Source: Calothrix sp. PCC 7507 (lineage in GTDB: Bacteria > Cyanobacteriota > Cyanobacteriia > Cyanobacteriales > Nostocaceae). Taken from it: DNA of 64,000 nucleotides. The stretch's first letter is position 1; every line of letters begins with the position of its first letter. Below, piece by piece: positions 34,954 to 43,718 of this stretch. Position numbers and translations under genes: made by a program. The notes beneath the pieces are model-generated. The model saw only the letters and a list, made by a program, of their open reading frames with translations. It was not told where the DNA came from and did not search any database. Where the stretch lies: the NCBI RefSeq assembly GCF_000316575.1, contig NC_019682.1:1054001-1118000 (forward strand), read 5' to 3'.

Positions 34954-36140
34954 TCCTCAACCTCGTCACTCATTCCCATAACTGAAACTCGATTAGTCGC
35001 ATCTCGACTATCTATTGGTGCTGTGGTAGAAACCATTGCAGCCATTAATTGTTCCAATGCGACTTTGAAAGGTAGTCGATGGATATCGGAATTAGGACTG
35101 AGGGCAATTTCTGCGGCTGTTTGTAACTCGCTCAAAGTGATGTTACCCAATCCTAAGTCGTCTAATTTTTTTGGTAGTCCAATCTCTGCGTAGAACTTTA
35201 ATAACTGTTGTCTGGATGATGCAGCTAGCTGATTACCCTGAATCATTTCTTCTATTCGCAGTTGCACCAAGATACCGTAGGCGACTTTATCACCGTGGAT
35301 GCTACCATGTCCACAAATGTGGGTTAAACCATTATGCACTGCGTGGGCGGCAACGGTGCGACACTGTGCGCCTCCGAGTCCGCCAATTACTCCAGCTAAT
35401 AGAACTGTCGCGTCTACAACTTCACGCCAAACCTCGCTACCTGGTTCTTTCAGGGCAACTGCTGATTTTTGGAATAAGATATCCCGTAAGACTCGCGCTT
35501 GTTGAACTGCAGCAATAGTTAAAGTTTGTTGGGAATTGCCACTGCTAACTGATGCTTCGTACCATTTAGCGATCGCATCACCGATTCCTGCCACCAGAGT
35601 ACTTTGTGGTGCAGTTGCAATCAACTCATAATCGAGGATTAATAAATCTGGACAGTTAGACAACGCCACATCATAGAGAAACGCCCCAGTTTCAGAATAC
35701 ACGTTTGAGAGGGCAGACCAAGCCGCACAAGTAGCTGCGGAAGTGGGAATTGTCACCACTGGTAACTGTAACTGAAAAGCGATTAATTTTGCTGTATCTA
35801 GGGCTTTACCGCCACCCACACCAATAATTACATCCGCTTGATGTTCTTTAGCTGCTCGATTGAGGGATTTCAGGCTAGTTTCACAGCAATCAGCACCATA
35901 GGAAACAGCCGCAACATTTAACTTTTGCTTTTCTAGCAATGGCTGCAGATGCTGTTGGCTAATTTTCAGAGTGCGATCGCCTGCAACAATTAAGGGATGA
36001 CTTCCCAAACGGGCGATTTGGGCGATCGCCGCCTGCAAAACGCTGACACCACAGATTACTTTCGCTGGGGCGATCGCTAGCGTGAATAATGAACTAGGGG
36101 CTTGAGTAGACAATGTTTGAGTAGAAAATTGATTGAGCAT
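34950..36140 (-). CDS. Iron-containing alcohol dehydrogenase family (glycerol dehydrogenase-like)
   Basis: A 396-residue group III dehydrogenase. The NAD-binding motif is GVGGGKALDTAK. TIPTSAATCAAWSALSNVY is typical of the glycerol-dehydrogenase branch. Metal ligands are expected in GIGDAIAKWYE, AAHAVHNGLTHI and GHGSIHGDKVAYG (histidines visible). Translational coupling to the aminotransferase suggests a joint pathway, for example making a keto acid then an amino acid, but no substrate is evident. Confidence 0.85.
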   Translation of the reverse strand: MLNQFSTQTLSTQAPSSLFTLAIAPAKVICGVSVLQAAIAQIARLGSHPLIVAGDRTLKISQQHLQPLLEKQKLNVAAVSYGADCCETSLKSLNRAAKEHQADVIIGVGGGKALDTAKLIAFQLQLPVVTIPTSAATCAAWSALSNVYSETGAFLYDVALSNCPDLLILDYELIATAPQSTLVAGIGDAIAKWYEASVSSGNSQQTLTIAAVQQARVLRDILFQKSAVALKEPGSEVWREVVDATVLLAGVIGGLGGAQCRTVAAHAVHNGLTHICGHGSIHGDKVAYGILVQLRIEEMIQGNQLAASSRQQLLKFYAEIGLPKKLDDLGLGNITLSELQTAAEIALSPNSDIHRLPFKVALEQLMAAMVSTTAPIDSRDATNRVSVMGMSDEVEE

Positions 36141-36153
36141 ATAACTAGTTTGC

Positions 36154-36289
36154 CAAAACTTTGATATTTCTAAATCTAATTAACATTGTGCCTGGGGCTA
36201 GGCAGTACTTTCAAATCCCAGAATCCTTGACAGCTTACTTTAAGTCCATAGTGCCCATTAATCTGAAATTCCGAACTATCAAAGTTTTG
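36154..36289. mobile_element. MITE family D (136 bp)
   Basis: Terminal inverted repeats CAAAACTTTGATATTTC (36154-36170) and GAACTATCAAAGTTTTG (36273-36289) pair at 16 of 17 positions. No coding capacity. It lies right upstream of the alcohol dehydrogenase gene, within its likely promoter. No second copy in the window. Confidence 0.65.
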
Positions 36290-36789
36290 AATAACCGTAT
36301 ATAAAACCACAATACCACTCATCCGATACTCAAGAAAAGTCATTGAGTGTACGGGATATAGATGATTTGCCCAGCGCCTAATACCCATTGCCAATCGGCT
36401 CATGAGCTTTATTTTAAAATCTTAATCTAAAAATAATACTTTATGTATGCTATGCTACAAAAATTATTATTTTATTTTGGTAGCGGGTTCCTGCCTAGGC
36501 TGTTGACTTTGTACGAAATTAGCTAAAAATTATCATGCAATTTTTGTGTTTACCGTAGGGGCATCGGCACTGCCGTGCCCTGATGAGAAAGAGAAATAAA
36601 AACCGTTATCTTGCAGAGAATTTCCGCGATCGCTCACCTCAATCAACGGAATTCTATCGTGCAATGTCTGAAGTATGAAGAGACTTGTATAGTAAGCTTT
36701 TTAGCTTGTTGTCATGGGTGGTTTATATGGGCTGTGGCGATCGCACATAAAATGCGATCTACCTTCAGCCTACTGTCTCTTATATCCCT
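36290..36789. other. Intergenic region between dehydrogenase and Ycf51 genes
   Basis: About 500 bases with no supported gene. A palindrome (GGGGCATCGGCACTGCCGTG, about 36557) is of a type dispersed in cyanobacteria. A minus-strand frame at 36176-36403 overlaps the MITE and is not believed. Confidence 0.4.
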
Positions 36790-37311
36790 TTAAGCCGTGG
36801 GTTGAGGTAATTGAGCGAATTTTTCTGGGTAAATTTCCACTTTCACTTCAGGGTCTTGACGATTAGTTAGTGATCGCTTAATCTGACCCAAGTATACTGG
36901 TACAGACACTCCCGGTTCTGGGTGAATAATCGTGCGAGCGCGGACTGTGAGTTGGTTTTCTTCTCGTGAACCCAAGCGACCGGAAGAATAGAGATTACTA
37001 GACGCTTGACGTAATGTGGCTTCTAATTGTGTAGGGGTAATCTGGGGTGAAGTCGCGATTACCGCGTGTGTAGAACCATTGTCATAAACTAGAGTGAACT
37101 TCGCCGCACCAGGAATGACAGTGCGACTTAAGGGTACTAGCGAGAGTGAGAATAAACCACCAGTCATTACCAACATAAAACCAGTCGCACCCACCAGCCG
37201 AAAGCGGATACCCCATTTAAAAATCAAACCCAAGGCTGTCAAGACGGCGAATACCAAAGTGGCTATACCCGACCATTGGGTGTATCGGAAGAAGTCAGCT
37301 GTTGTGAGCAT
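36790..37311 (-). CDS. ycf51: Ycf51 family protein
   Basis: A 173-residue protein, conserved in cyanobacteria and some plastids. Two hydrophobic helices lie near the N-terminus (IATLVFAVLTALGLIF and GFMLVMTGGLFSLSLVPL), the rest is a soluble beta-rich domain (AKFTLVYDNGSTHAVIATS, VSVPVYLGQIKRSL). Function unknown; probably membrane-associated. Length fits the family. Confidence 0.9.
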   Translation of the reverse strand: MLTTADFFRYTQWSGIATLVFAVLTALGLIFKWGIRFRLVGATGFMLVMTGGLFSLSLVPLSRTVIPGAAKFTLVYDNGSTHAVIATSPQITPTQLEATLRQASSNLYSSGRLGSREENQLTVRARTIIHPEPGVSVPVYLGQIKRSLTNRQDPEVKVEIYPEKFAQLPQPTA

Positions 37312-37545
37312 AAGGTTAACTATTACGGCTTTTGTTATTCATGAGCGATACATCCATTCTACCGAGTGCCTACGCCGTAAAGTTTGCTGCGATCGTAACT
37401 AAATATTTATTAAGTAAATCTTAAAGAGGGTAGCCACTGCTTGGCGCAGATTTCCTGTGTTGTCGCCAGTGGCGTTGTGTTAGTCCATAGGCAAACGCAC
37501 CGTGTTGTTTAACGGTGCGTAACATGGAGAATCTAGACACGGTTT

Positions 37546-37755
37546 TTAGCTTACTAATTCAACTAAAGCATCCCATTGAAATCGAACTACACACGAGACT
37601 GCGGAGCCACGATAATATTCAGTTGTGAATACTGAAAGTGCAATATTGGTTTGACCAGGATCGACAATTTGTTTCACCTTGCAGATTTGCCTCTTGTTTT
37701 TGCAGTAGGCAATGATGCGATCGCCAGCTTTGATATCCAACGCTTTAATTTTCAA
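37546..37755 (-). CDS. Small conserved protein, unknown function
   Basis: A 69-residue, basic-acidic balanced protein (KIKALDIKAGDRIIAY, KRQICKVKQIV, VVRFQWDALVELV). It looks like a small beta-barrel, possibly SH3- or OB-like. I know similar short proteins as hypothetical in Nostocales. No strong ribosome binding site is visible. Confidence 0.55.
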   Translation of the reverse strand: MKIKALDIKAGDRIIAYCKNKRQICKVKQIVDPGQTNIALSVFTTEYYRGSAVSCVVRFQWDALVELVS

Positions 37756-37953
37756 TTTCTACGCAACCTCATTAATGAATTGGCTTAACTAGAATAGAAA
37801 GCTACTTCTACGACTGACTCGCTTAACAATTAGAATACTCATTTAGTATAGCACAAAATTAAAGTTAAGTATGATATCAAAAGAGAAAATGTTCTGTCAA
37901 GATGATTTATGCTTAATGTCATATAAAATACTAATTTATCAGAGCAGAAGAAA

Positions 37954-38157
37954 ATGCTAGCTTTATTAAAGGGTGAGGTCCGATTACCTCAAAAGCTACT
38001 ATTTGGTCGTAACCAACGAATTATCTGCCCAACAATTAGGCAATCTATGATGATGAGACATACTTGCCTTTGTTGTTCATACACTTTACTCCGTCACGTC
38101 CGCCCAGAGGGAATTTATTGGCGTTGTAGCCACTGTTATCAGGAAATGCCAGTTTAA
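37954..38157 (+). CDS. Small zinc-ribbon-like protein
   Basis: A 67-residue protein with two cysteine knuckles (CLCC and CSHC) separated by 18-20 residues, plus YWRCSHCYQEMPV at the end. This is a treble-clef or zinc-ribbon pattern. Short basic N-terminus. Such proteins occur widely in filamentous cyanobacteria without known function. No operon context. Confidence 0.65.
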   Translation: MLALLKGEVRLPQKLLFGRNQRIICPTIRQSMMMRHTCLCCSYTLLRHVRPEGIYWRCSHCYQEMPV

Positions 38158-38226
38158 AGGGAATAGCAAACAAGAGGCGATCGCATATGATGATATACCT
38201 CTAATATGCGATCTAGCCATTATTTA

Positions 38227-39456
38227 TTAAGACAAGCGTGTAATCCGCTGCATGGCCTCTTCTACATTCTCGCGACTGTTAAACGCTGAGATGCGGAAGT
38301 AACCTTCACCAGCAGCACCAAAACCAGAACCGGGAGTTCCCACCACATTCACAGTTTGCAGCAACTTATCAAAAAATTCCCAACTGGATAAACCATTGGG
38401 TGTTTTCACCCAAACATAAGGCGCATTTACACCACCGTAAACTGCTAATCCAGCCGCTGTGAGTTGCTCACGAATAATTTTGGCATTTTCTAGATAAAAG
38501 CTTACCAACGCTTTAATTTGCGCCTGTCCTTCATCAGAGTAAACCGCTTCAGCACCCCGCTGCACAATATAGGACACGCCATTAAACTTAGTAGATTGGC
38601 GGCGATTCCACAGCTTCCAAAGTTCTACATCAGAACCATCGGCGGCTTTGGCTGTCAGCGTTTTAGGTACGACGGTTAACGCACAACGGGTTCCTGTAAA
38701 GCCGGCATTTTTGGAAAAGGAGCGAAACTCGATCGCTACTTCTCTTGCACCCTCAATTTCATATATAGAATGGGGAATATCAGGATCAGTGATGTAAGCT
38801 TCGTAAGCAGCATCAAAGAAAATGATTGAACCGTTTGCTTTAGCATAGTCTACCCATGCTTTTAGGTGTTCTTTAGTAGCAGTTGCACCAGTGGGGTTAT
38901 TGGGAAAGCAAAGATAAATTAAATCAACTTTCTTTTGGGGAATCTCTGCGGTGAAGTTGTTTTCAGCCGTCACGGGTAGATAAATCAAGCCTGCAAACTC
39001 GCCTTTGTCGTTGGCATTCCCCGTATTTCCAGCCATGACGTTAGTATCTACATAGACAGGATACACTGGGTCAGTGACAGCGATCGCATTATCATGACCA
39101 AAGATTTCCAGAATGTTCCCAGAATCGCACTTAGAACCGTCAGAAACGAAGATTTCTGAAGCATCTATGTCAGTACCCCGTGCTTGGAAATCTTGCGCTG
39201 CAATTTTTTCTCTTAACCAAGCATAGCCTTGTTCTGGGCCGTAGCCTTTAAAGGTAGTGCGATCGCCCATTTCGTCAACGGCTTTGATCATAGCTTGGCG
39301 ACAAGCTGCTGGTAAAGGTTCCGTGACATCGCCAATACCAAGGCGGATAATCTTCGCATCAGGATTGGCTTGTGCAAAAGCATTAACCCGCCGCGCAATT
39401 TCCGGAAACAGGTAACCGGCTTTCAGCTTCAGATAGTTATCGTTAATCGTTGCCAT
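38227..39456 (-). CDS. dapL: LL-diaminopimelate aminotransferase
   Basis: A 409-residue enzyme converting tetrahydrodipicolinate to LL-diaminopimelate in lysine and peptidoglycan synthesis (the plant/cyanobacterial/chlamydial route). Features: [20 protein letters not shown] start, [42 protein letters not shown] and PLP lysine in [14 protein letters not shown]. The C-terminal [14 protein letters not shown] carries the carboxylate-binding arginine. A single gene; no other dap gene is adjacent. Confidence 0.95.
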   Translation of the reverse strand: MATINDNYLKLKAGYLFPEIARRVNAFAQANPDAKIIRLGIGDVTEPLPAACRQAMIKAVDEMGDRTTFKGYGPEQGYAWLREKIAAQDFQARGTDIDASEIFVSDGSKCDSGNILEIFGHDNAIAVTDPVYPVYVDTNVMAGNTGNANDKGEFAGLIYLPVTAENNFTAEIPQKKVDLIYLCFPNNPTGATATKEHLKAWVDYAKANGSIIFFDAAYEAYITDPDIPHSIYEIEGAREVAIEFRSFSKNAGFTGTRCALTVVPKTLTAKAADGSDVELWKLWNRRQSTKFNGVSYIVQRGAEAVYSDEGQAQIKALVSFYLENAKIIREQLTAAGLAVYGGVNAPYVWVKTPNGLSSWEFFDKLLQTVNVVGTPGSGFGAAGEGYFRISAFNSRENVEEAMQRITRLS

Positions 39457-39643
39457 TGTAATTTGTGAAAAACGCCCTCAAACAGCTTACTGCTAAATTT
39501 TAGATGTGAGACACCTTTGTCGCTTTTGGCATAACGATAGCTTATTGTGGAATTGCGATCGCACAACTTGATGAAAATACAATACGCTAAAATAGCCCTA
39601 GAAGCGATGACTGATAACTGTTAACTGATAAGGAAGTCTTGTA

Positions 39644-40234
39644 ATGAGCATCCCACTTGTAGACCAGTCTACAGAAGAGAAATTGGTAATTCTCAAAGAT
39701 GTTTCTTGGGAGCAATTCAAAGGTATTGAGACACATCTCCAGGATAATCATCATATACGCTTGTCTTACTTATCAGGAATCTTAGAAATTATGGCTCCAA
39801 TTGGTGAGAAACATGAGGAAGTGAAAAGCACAGTTGGCTTGCTGCTAGAAGTTTATATGAAATTGTTGGGTATTCGATTTTACAGACGTGGTGGTTTTAC
39901 TTTGGAAGAACAGGGGTATGCTTCTGGAACACCAGATGAGTCTTACAGCATTGGTACTAAAAAAGAAGTTCCTGACATTGTGATTGAAGTCATCGTCACT
40001 AGTGGCACTATTAACAGGAAAGAGTTATACAAACCCAAAAAAGTACCTGAAGTTTGGTTTTGGAAGTCTAACACTATTCAAATATTCCGTCTTACCGAAG
40101 GTGGTGAATATCAAGAAGTGAACAGAAGTGGGTTTTTTCCCGATTTAGATCCGGCTTTATTGCTACGTTATATCGCTATGCCTGATCAGTATGATGCTGT
40201 GGTTGAATTTGAGCAAGCTATCCGGAATCAATAA
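39644..40234 (+). CDS. Uma2 family endonuclease-like protein
   Basis: A 196-residue Uma2 family protein with PD-(D/E)xK fold. Key regions: SYLSGILEIMAP, GTPDESYSI, VPDIVIEVIVTSG (catalytic Asp/Glu strand) and VPEVWFWKSNTIQIF. Ribosome site AAGGAAG precedes ATG. The family is extremely multicopy in cyanobacteria and its real role is unclear; some may be solitary restriction-like or regulatory nucleases. It converges with another Uma2 gene four bases away on the opposite strand. Confidence 0.88.
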   Translation: MSIPLVDQSTEEKLVILKDVSWEQFKGIETHLQDNHHIRLSYLSGILEIMAPIGEKHEEVKSTVGLLLEVYMKLLGIRFYRRGGFTLEEQGYASGTPDESYSIGTKKEVPDIVIEVIVTSGTINRKELYKPKKVPEVWFWKSNTIQIFRLTEGGEYQEVNRSGFFPDLDPALLLRYIAMPDQYDAVVEFEQAIRNQ

Positions 40235-40238
40235 ATAT

Positions 40239-40817
40239 TTATCCCCAAATTATTTGCAAATTTAAAATAAATCCGGATAAAACATCTTCCCCTGATAATT
40301 CTTGTGGACATTCTGATATTTCTACTGATTGTTCAAGACGATAAATTTCTACTTGACGCATTTTGGGATTAATTAACCAACCTAATTTCACTCCGTTATT
40401 GATATATTCCCGCATTTTTTCTTGCGTTTCTCTCAAAGTATCGCTTGGTGACATTAACTCTAAAACAAAATCAGGGGCGATAGGCGGAAACTTTTCTTTT
40501 TCTTCGGGTGTGAGTGCATCCCATCTATCTTTTCTAATCCAAGCCACATCAGGAGAACGGTTTGCACCATTGGGAAGTTTAAAGCAGGTGGAAGAATCAA
40601 AGCAAACTCCTAATTTAGTTTGGCGATTCCAAATGACAAAATCTGACGCAACTTCAATATTGCGCTTTCCAGTTTCTCCACCTGTGGGTGACATTATCAG
40701 CAGTTCTCCCTTTGCATTGCGTTCAAATTTGATTTCAGGATTTTCCCGACAGAGTTGATAAAATTGGTTGTCGGTGAGTTGGATAATCGAGTTTAAGTTG
40801 AGTGCGATCGCTGTCAT
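40239..40817 (-). CDS. Uma2 family endonuclease-like protein
   Basis: A 192-residue Uma2 protein of another subgroup: NAKGELLIMSPTGGETGKRN, SPDVAWIRKDRWD, PPIAPDFVLELMSPSDTL and GVKLGWLINPKMRQVEIYR. The FVLELMSP strand carries the catalytic Glu. Clearly not a recent copy of its convergent neighbour; the two are only distantly similar. Confidence 0.88.
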   Translation of the reverse strand: MTAIALNLNSIIQLTDNQFYQLCRENPEIKFERNAKGELLIMSPTGGETGKRNIEVASDFVIWNRQTKLGVCFDSSTCFKLPNGANRSPDVAWIRKDRWDALTPEEKEKFPPIAPDFVLELMSPSDTLRETQEKMREYINNGVKLGWLINPKMRQVEIYRLEQSVEISECPQELSGEDVLSGFILNLQIIWG

Positions 40818-40903
40818 AGGGATTATGTTGGGAATAACATCAACTTTAGTGAAATTGTCAGCGAAATAAAAAGTCTATTGAAGAATAAACGGGACAAACT
40901 TTA

Positions 40904-41083
40904 CTACTTTTGTGCATCTTCGTCTAGCGCTTTCTGGATAGCGCGACGACAAAATTCAGGAGGATCTTCTTTCGCCTTGACTTCTTCCTTCATTTCTTTG
41001 GTGACACGAAAACTTAGTTGTTCGCTTAGTTCTTTGCTTGGCGGATTCTCAAAATTCTGAGGGTTCCCTTTTGGGTTAGGCAT
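40904..41083 (-). CDS. Small ribbon-helix-helix-like protein
   Basis: A 59-residue protein starting MPNPKGNPQNF. The start at 41083 is preferred because the frame upstream has no coding character. The segment LSEQLSFRVTKEMKEEVK then FCRRAIQKAL reads like a ribbon-helix-helix DNA-binding domain of the CopG/Arc type. It lies opposite a SAP-like gene. No toxin gene is adjacent, so an orphan regulator is likely. Confidence 0.6.
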   Translation of the reverse strand: MPNPKGNPQNFENPPSKELSEQLSFRVTKEMKEEVKAKEDPPEFCRRAIQKALDEDAQK

Positions 41084-41211
41084 TGTTGAGAAAAGTAAAT
41101 ATAGCTTGATTCGGTGAAACCAGCGAAATAAATTGTTTTTATTGGTGGGTATATACCGTGGAAAGTGAATACCCACCATGTCCACTTTTTGAGAATGAAC
41201 TCTTTCATTTT

Positions 41212-41586
41212 ATGTTCACGAGAACCGAATTAGAAGTTAGATCCATCCCGGAACTGCGTAATCTGTGCCGTAGATACGGCGTTAACGTGGTTGGTGCATC
41301 TGGGAAAGCAGGATATATTGCCTTACTGCAGTCATTTCCCCAAATCGCCTTACAGCAGTTGAGAGCAAGTAAAAGATTGAAGTTACCTAACCTGACATGC
41401 ATGGAAACCCTTGCCACGGTATTGTCCGAAATAGGTGAACCGACCAACCAGCAGATATCCCTGATTAGGATTTCCCTGGAGGGTAGGAGAATGAGTTATC
41501 CAGATAGGTTTGACCAAGAAAAGCTATTAGCTATCTACAAAGCGAGGATGGAGATTGAAAGAGCGATCGCCTTATTGAACCAGTAG
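41212..41586 (+). CDS. Small protein with SAP-like N-terminus
   Basis: A 124-residue protein. The first 40 residues (VRSIPELRNLCRRYGVNV then GASGKAGYIALL) have the helix-helix pattern of SAP-type nucleic-acid-binding motifs. The remainder is helical and charged (YKARMEIERAIALLN). The start at 41212 is chosen as the Met just before the SAP-like region; an ATG-free upstream extension to 41158 is possible. Function unknown. Confidence 0.55.
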   Translation: MFTRTELEVRSIPELRNLCRRYGVNVVGASGKAGYIALLQSFPQIALQQLRASKRLKLPNLTCMETLATVLSEIGEPTNQQISLIRISLEGRRMSYPDRFDQEKLLAIYKARMEIERAIALLNQ

Positions 41587-41669
41587 AGGATATGCTGTCA
41601 ACATAAGCTAAAACTGAATCCTGCGCGAACTCACAGAAAATCAAGGATTTTTAACTCGCGCAGGCAAGT

Positions 41670-41840
41670 TTAAACCGCCGCAAACTCAGTATATTTCCTC
41701 GCTTCTGGAGGCTGAAAAGCCAACACAATATCGCTAGCAGGAACACTTAAACGCATTAACTCAGTCCCAAGGCAGGCTACGGTGTACACATAAGTACTAT
41801 CTGAAAGGGTTTCAAGCGTTATAGACCCCTTGAATTGTCA
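41670..41840 (-). pseudogene. Decayed C-terminal gene fragment, possibly TOBE-like
   Basis: The minus strand reads about 57 codons ending SDIVLAFQPPEARKYTEFAA V and a stop, preceded by SITLETLSDSTYVYTVACLG. No start codon is available and the frame opens at a stop. The VPASDIVLA end recalls TOBE-type domains of transport ATPases, but the match is short. Treated as a remnant. Confidence 0.4.
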
Positions 41841-41880
41841 TTATGAGTGGAGCGTTCGCCTACTTCGTCTCGTAGAGAAG

Positions 41881-42018
41881 TAATACCAATTTAAAAAAAG
41901 AATGCGACAGATGGGTAGGGGCACGGCACCCATAAACTATCAATTTTCCCGAAAGTCTATGGAAGCCGTGCCCGTACGAAGAATGTATGTGTTGCAAACA
42001 TTATTTGAATTGGTATAA
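41881..42018. mobile_element. MITE family E (about 138 bp)
   Basis: Terminal inverted repeats TAATACCAATTTAAA and TTTGAATTGGTATAA pair at 13 of 15 positions. Inside, GGGGCACGGC and GCCGTGCCC form a second long-range stem. No coding capacity. One copy in the window. Confidence 0.65.
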
Positions 42019-42174
42019 TCGCATAGTCCGGTGGTGAAAGCGATTGCTACCCTACGGCAACACTTCGTGAACGTCGTTCTTCTGGTGCCAGACGCTATGC
42101 CTAGCTTGCAACTCCTGCGGAGTATGCAATGACGGGTTTTGGATCATTTATTTTGTGGAACACTCTAAACGTAA

Positions 42175-42285
42175 CGACAGCAACTTCATTCCTAACGACA
42201 GAACTTAGTGTCGTTACGACAGCAACTTCATTCCTAACGACAGAACTTAGTGTCGTTACGACAGCAACTTCATTCCTAACGACAG
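42175..42285. repeat. 42-bp tandem repeat, about 2.6 units
   Basis: Unit starts CGACAGCAACTTCATTCCTA and ends TTAGTGTCGTTA. Units at 42175-42216, 42217-42258 and a 27-base partial at 42259-42285 are identical by eye. A 42-base unit keeps a reading frame of 14 residues, but the surrounding frame (42129-42320) has no gene character. The unit itself contains CGTTACGAC/TAACGAC direct motifs. Confidence 0.85.
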
Positions 42286-42316
42286 CTTGTTGTGAAAGTG
42301 CGATCGCAGAAGTTCA

Positions 42317-42823
42317 CTAAGGTGTACTATTTTTATGAGCAAATTGCCTAGACTTGCCATCAGGGCTAGGTAGTGTGATTAAATTTTCTACATCAGGGTA
42401 AGTAGCTCTGTCATTAGGAGTGCGATCGCCTACTTCTAGATAAGTAGCAATTGTTGATGAGTTATTCACCAAATGATGTCCATTCGCCTCACCTGCGGGA
42501 AATCCTGCAGCCATTCCTGGAGTCAGAATTTCTGCACCTGCATCTGTAATTAATGTCAATTCACCCTCTAAGACATAGATGAACTCATCTTGATGAGAAT
42601 GCCAGTGTCTAATAGAAGAATAGCTTCCAGGTTCTAACTTCACCAGATTTACCCCAAAGTTATTTAGTCCGGCAAATTCAGCTAACCGTTGCTTGATTCT
42701 ACCTGCAACCAGTGGCTTGAACTCATCAGGATAATTCGTGCTTCTTTGACTCGGTACTTTTTGAGGATCGATAATCATGGAATTATCAATATGGCAAACA
42801 GGATTTATTGTGGATATTATCAC
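42317..42823 (-). CDS. Cupin domain protein
   Basis: A 168-residue protein with one cupin barrel. Motif 1 is RHWHSHQDEFIYVLEGE (metal ligands His, His, Glu) and motif 2 is PAGEANGHHLVN. A second start (MIIDPQKVPSQ, 42778) is equally good and skips a low-quality 15-residue extension. Cupins of this length bind a small ligand or metal and often act as isomerases, dioxygenases or sensors. No linked pathway is evident. Confidence 0.85.
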   Translation of the reverse strand: MIISTINPVCHIDNSMIIDPQKVPSQRSTNYPDEFKPLVAGRIKQRLAEFAGLNNFGVNLVKLEPGSYSSIRHWHSHQDEFIYVLEGELTLITDAGAEILTPGMAAGFPAGEANGHHLVNNSSTIATYLEVGDRTPNDRATYPDVENLITLPSPDGKSRQFAHKNSTP

Positions 42824-42862
42824 AGATAACAGTCAACAGTTATCAGTTATCAGTTATCAGTG
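42824..42862. repeat. Heptad repeat array (CAGTTAT type)
   Basis: Four to five CAGTTAT-like heptads between the cupin start and the glycosyltransferase gene. Same type as at 12523-12587 and 54184-54278. Confidence 0.7.
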
Positions 42863-42976
42863 AATTAGTAAGTCGGCACAATAAAAGCAAACTGTGTGAA
42901 GAAAAGTAAACAAGGCTCAAACCCTATTACTTTATCCTAGCGACAATTATTTACGCCGAGTTACTTAGTCTAAACT

Positions 42977-43699
42977 ATGAATCAGAATATGAGCAGTGCC
43001 AAAATTTCTATTATTATTCCCACTATCAACGAAGCAGGAAATATCAAAGAAGCAATCAATAGCACTCAACCCAGCACAAATGTAGAGGTGATTGTGGTTG
43101 ATGGTGGCTCAAAAGATGACACGCTAGCAATAGCGCAGACATTGGGGGTAAAAATTATCTCATCACCCCCTGGTCGTGCTGTGCAAATGAACATGGGTGC
43201 TACGGCTGCTAGGGGTGAGATTCTGCTATTTCTCCATGCAGATACCCTTTTACCAACTGGGTTTGATGCCATGATTCGCACAGTGCTACAACAACCTGGA
43301 ACTGTTGCAGGTGCTTTCACCTTGCGAATTGATGCATCTGGTTTGGGTATGCGTTTGGTAGAATGGGGAGTGAAATGGCGATCGCATTTTTGGCAAATGC
43401 CTTATGGGGATCAAGCAATTTTTTTAACTAAAGAAATATTCCAGCAATTTGGCGGCTATCCTGAACTCCCTATTATGGAAGACTTTGAACTGATACGTCG
43501 TCTAAAACGCCAAAGTAAAATTACTATTATTCCTGTACCAGTTGTTACCTCAGCCCGTAGGTGGTTACAAAAAGGGATTTTGCCAACCACCCTGATGAAT
43601 CAAATAGTAATTATTGCTTATTTACTCGGTGTTTCACCAGACAGAATTCGTAGCTGGTATCGCCGAGAAAAATTTAGCCAGGTTAAATCAGAAAATTAA
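42977..43699 (+). CDS. Arsenosugar-type family 2 glycosyltransferase (TIGR04283)
   Basis: A 240-residue GT2 enzyme. The nucleotide-sugar fold begins ISIIIPTINEAGNI, with VIVVDGGSKDDT, LLFLHADTLLP (the DxD-like HAD) and MPYGDQAIFLTKEIF. The C-terminal helix LIRRLKRQSKITIIPVPVVTSARRW is typical of TIGR04283, which is tied to arsenosugar biosynthesis next to the radical-SAM enzyme ArsS. No arsS is in the window. The arsenic island on the same replicon at 24.8-31.6 kb makes an arsenic role plausible but not shown. Start at 42977 or at the internal Met, 42989. Confidence 0.82.
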   Translation: MNQNMSSAKISIIIPTINEAGNIKEAINSTQPSTNVEVIVVDGGSKDDTLAIAQTLGVKIISSPPGRAVQMNMGATAARGEILLFLHADTLLPTGFDAMIRTVLQQPGTVAGAFTLRIDASGLGMRLVEWGVKWRSHFWQMPYGDQAIFLTKEIFQQFGGYPELPIMEDFELIRRLKRQSKITIIPVPVVTSARRWLQKGILPTTLMNQIVIIAYLLGVSPDRIRSWYRREKFSQVKSEN

Positions 43700-43718
43700 A
43701 TTGTAGGCTATGCGATCG

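Noticed and set aside
36176-36403. Minus-strand frame of 75 codons
   Set aside because: Most of it lies within MITE family D.
42129-42320. Plus-strand frame of 63 codons containing TTATSFLTTELSVV repeats
   Set aside because: The repeats come from the 42-bp DNA tandem repeat; the frame has no other coding sign.
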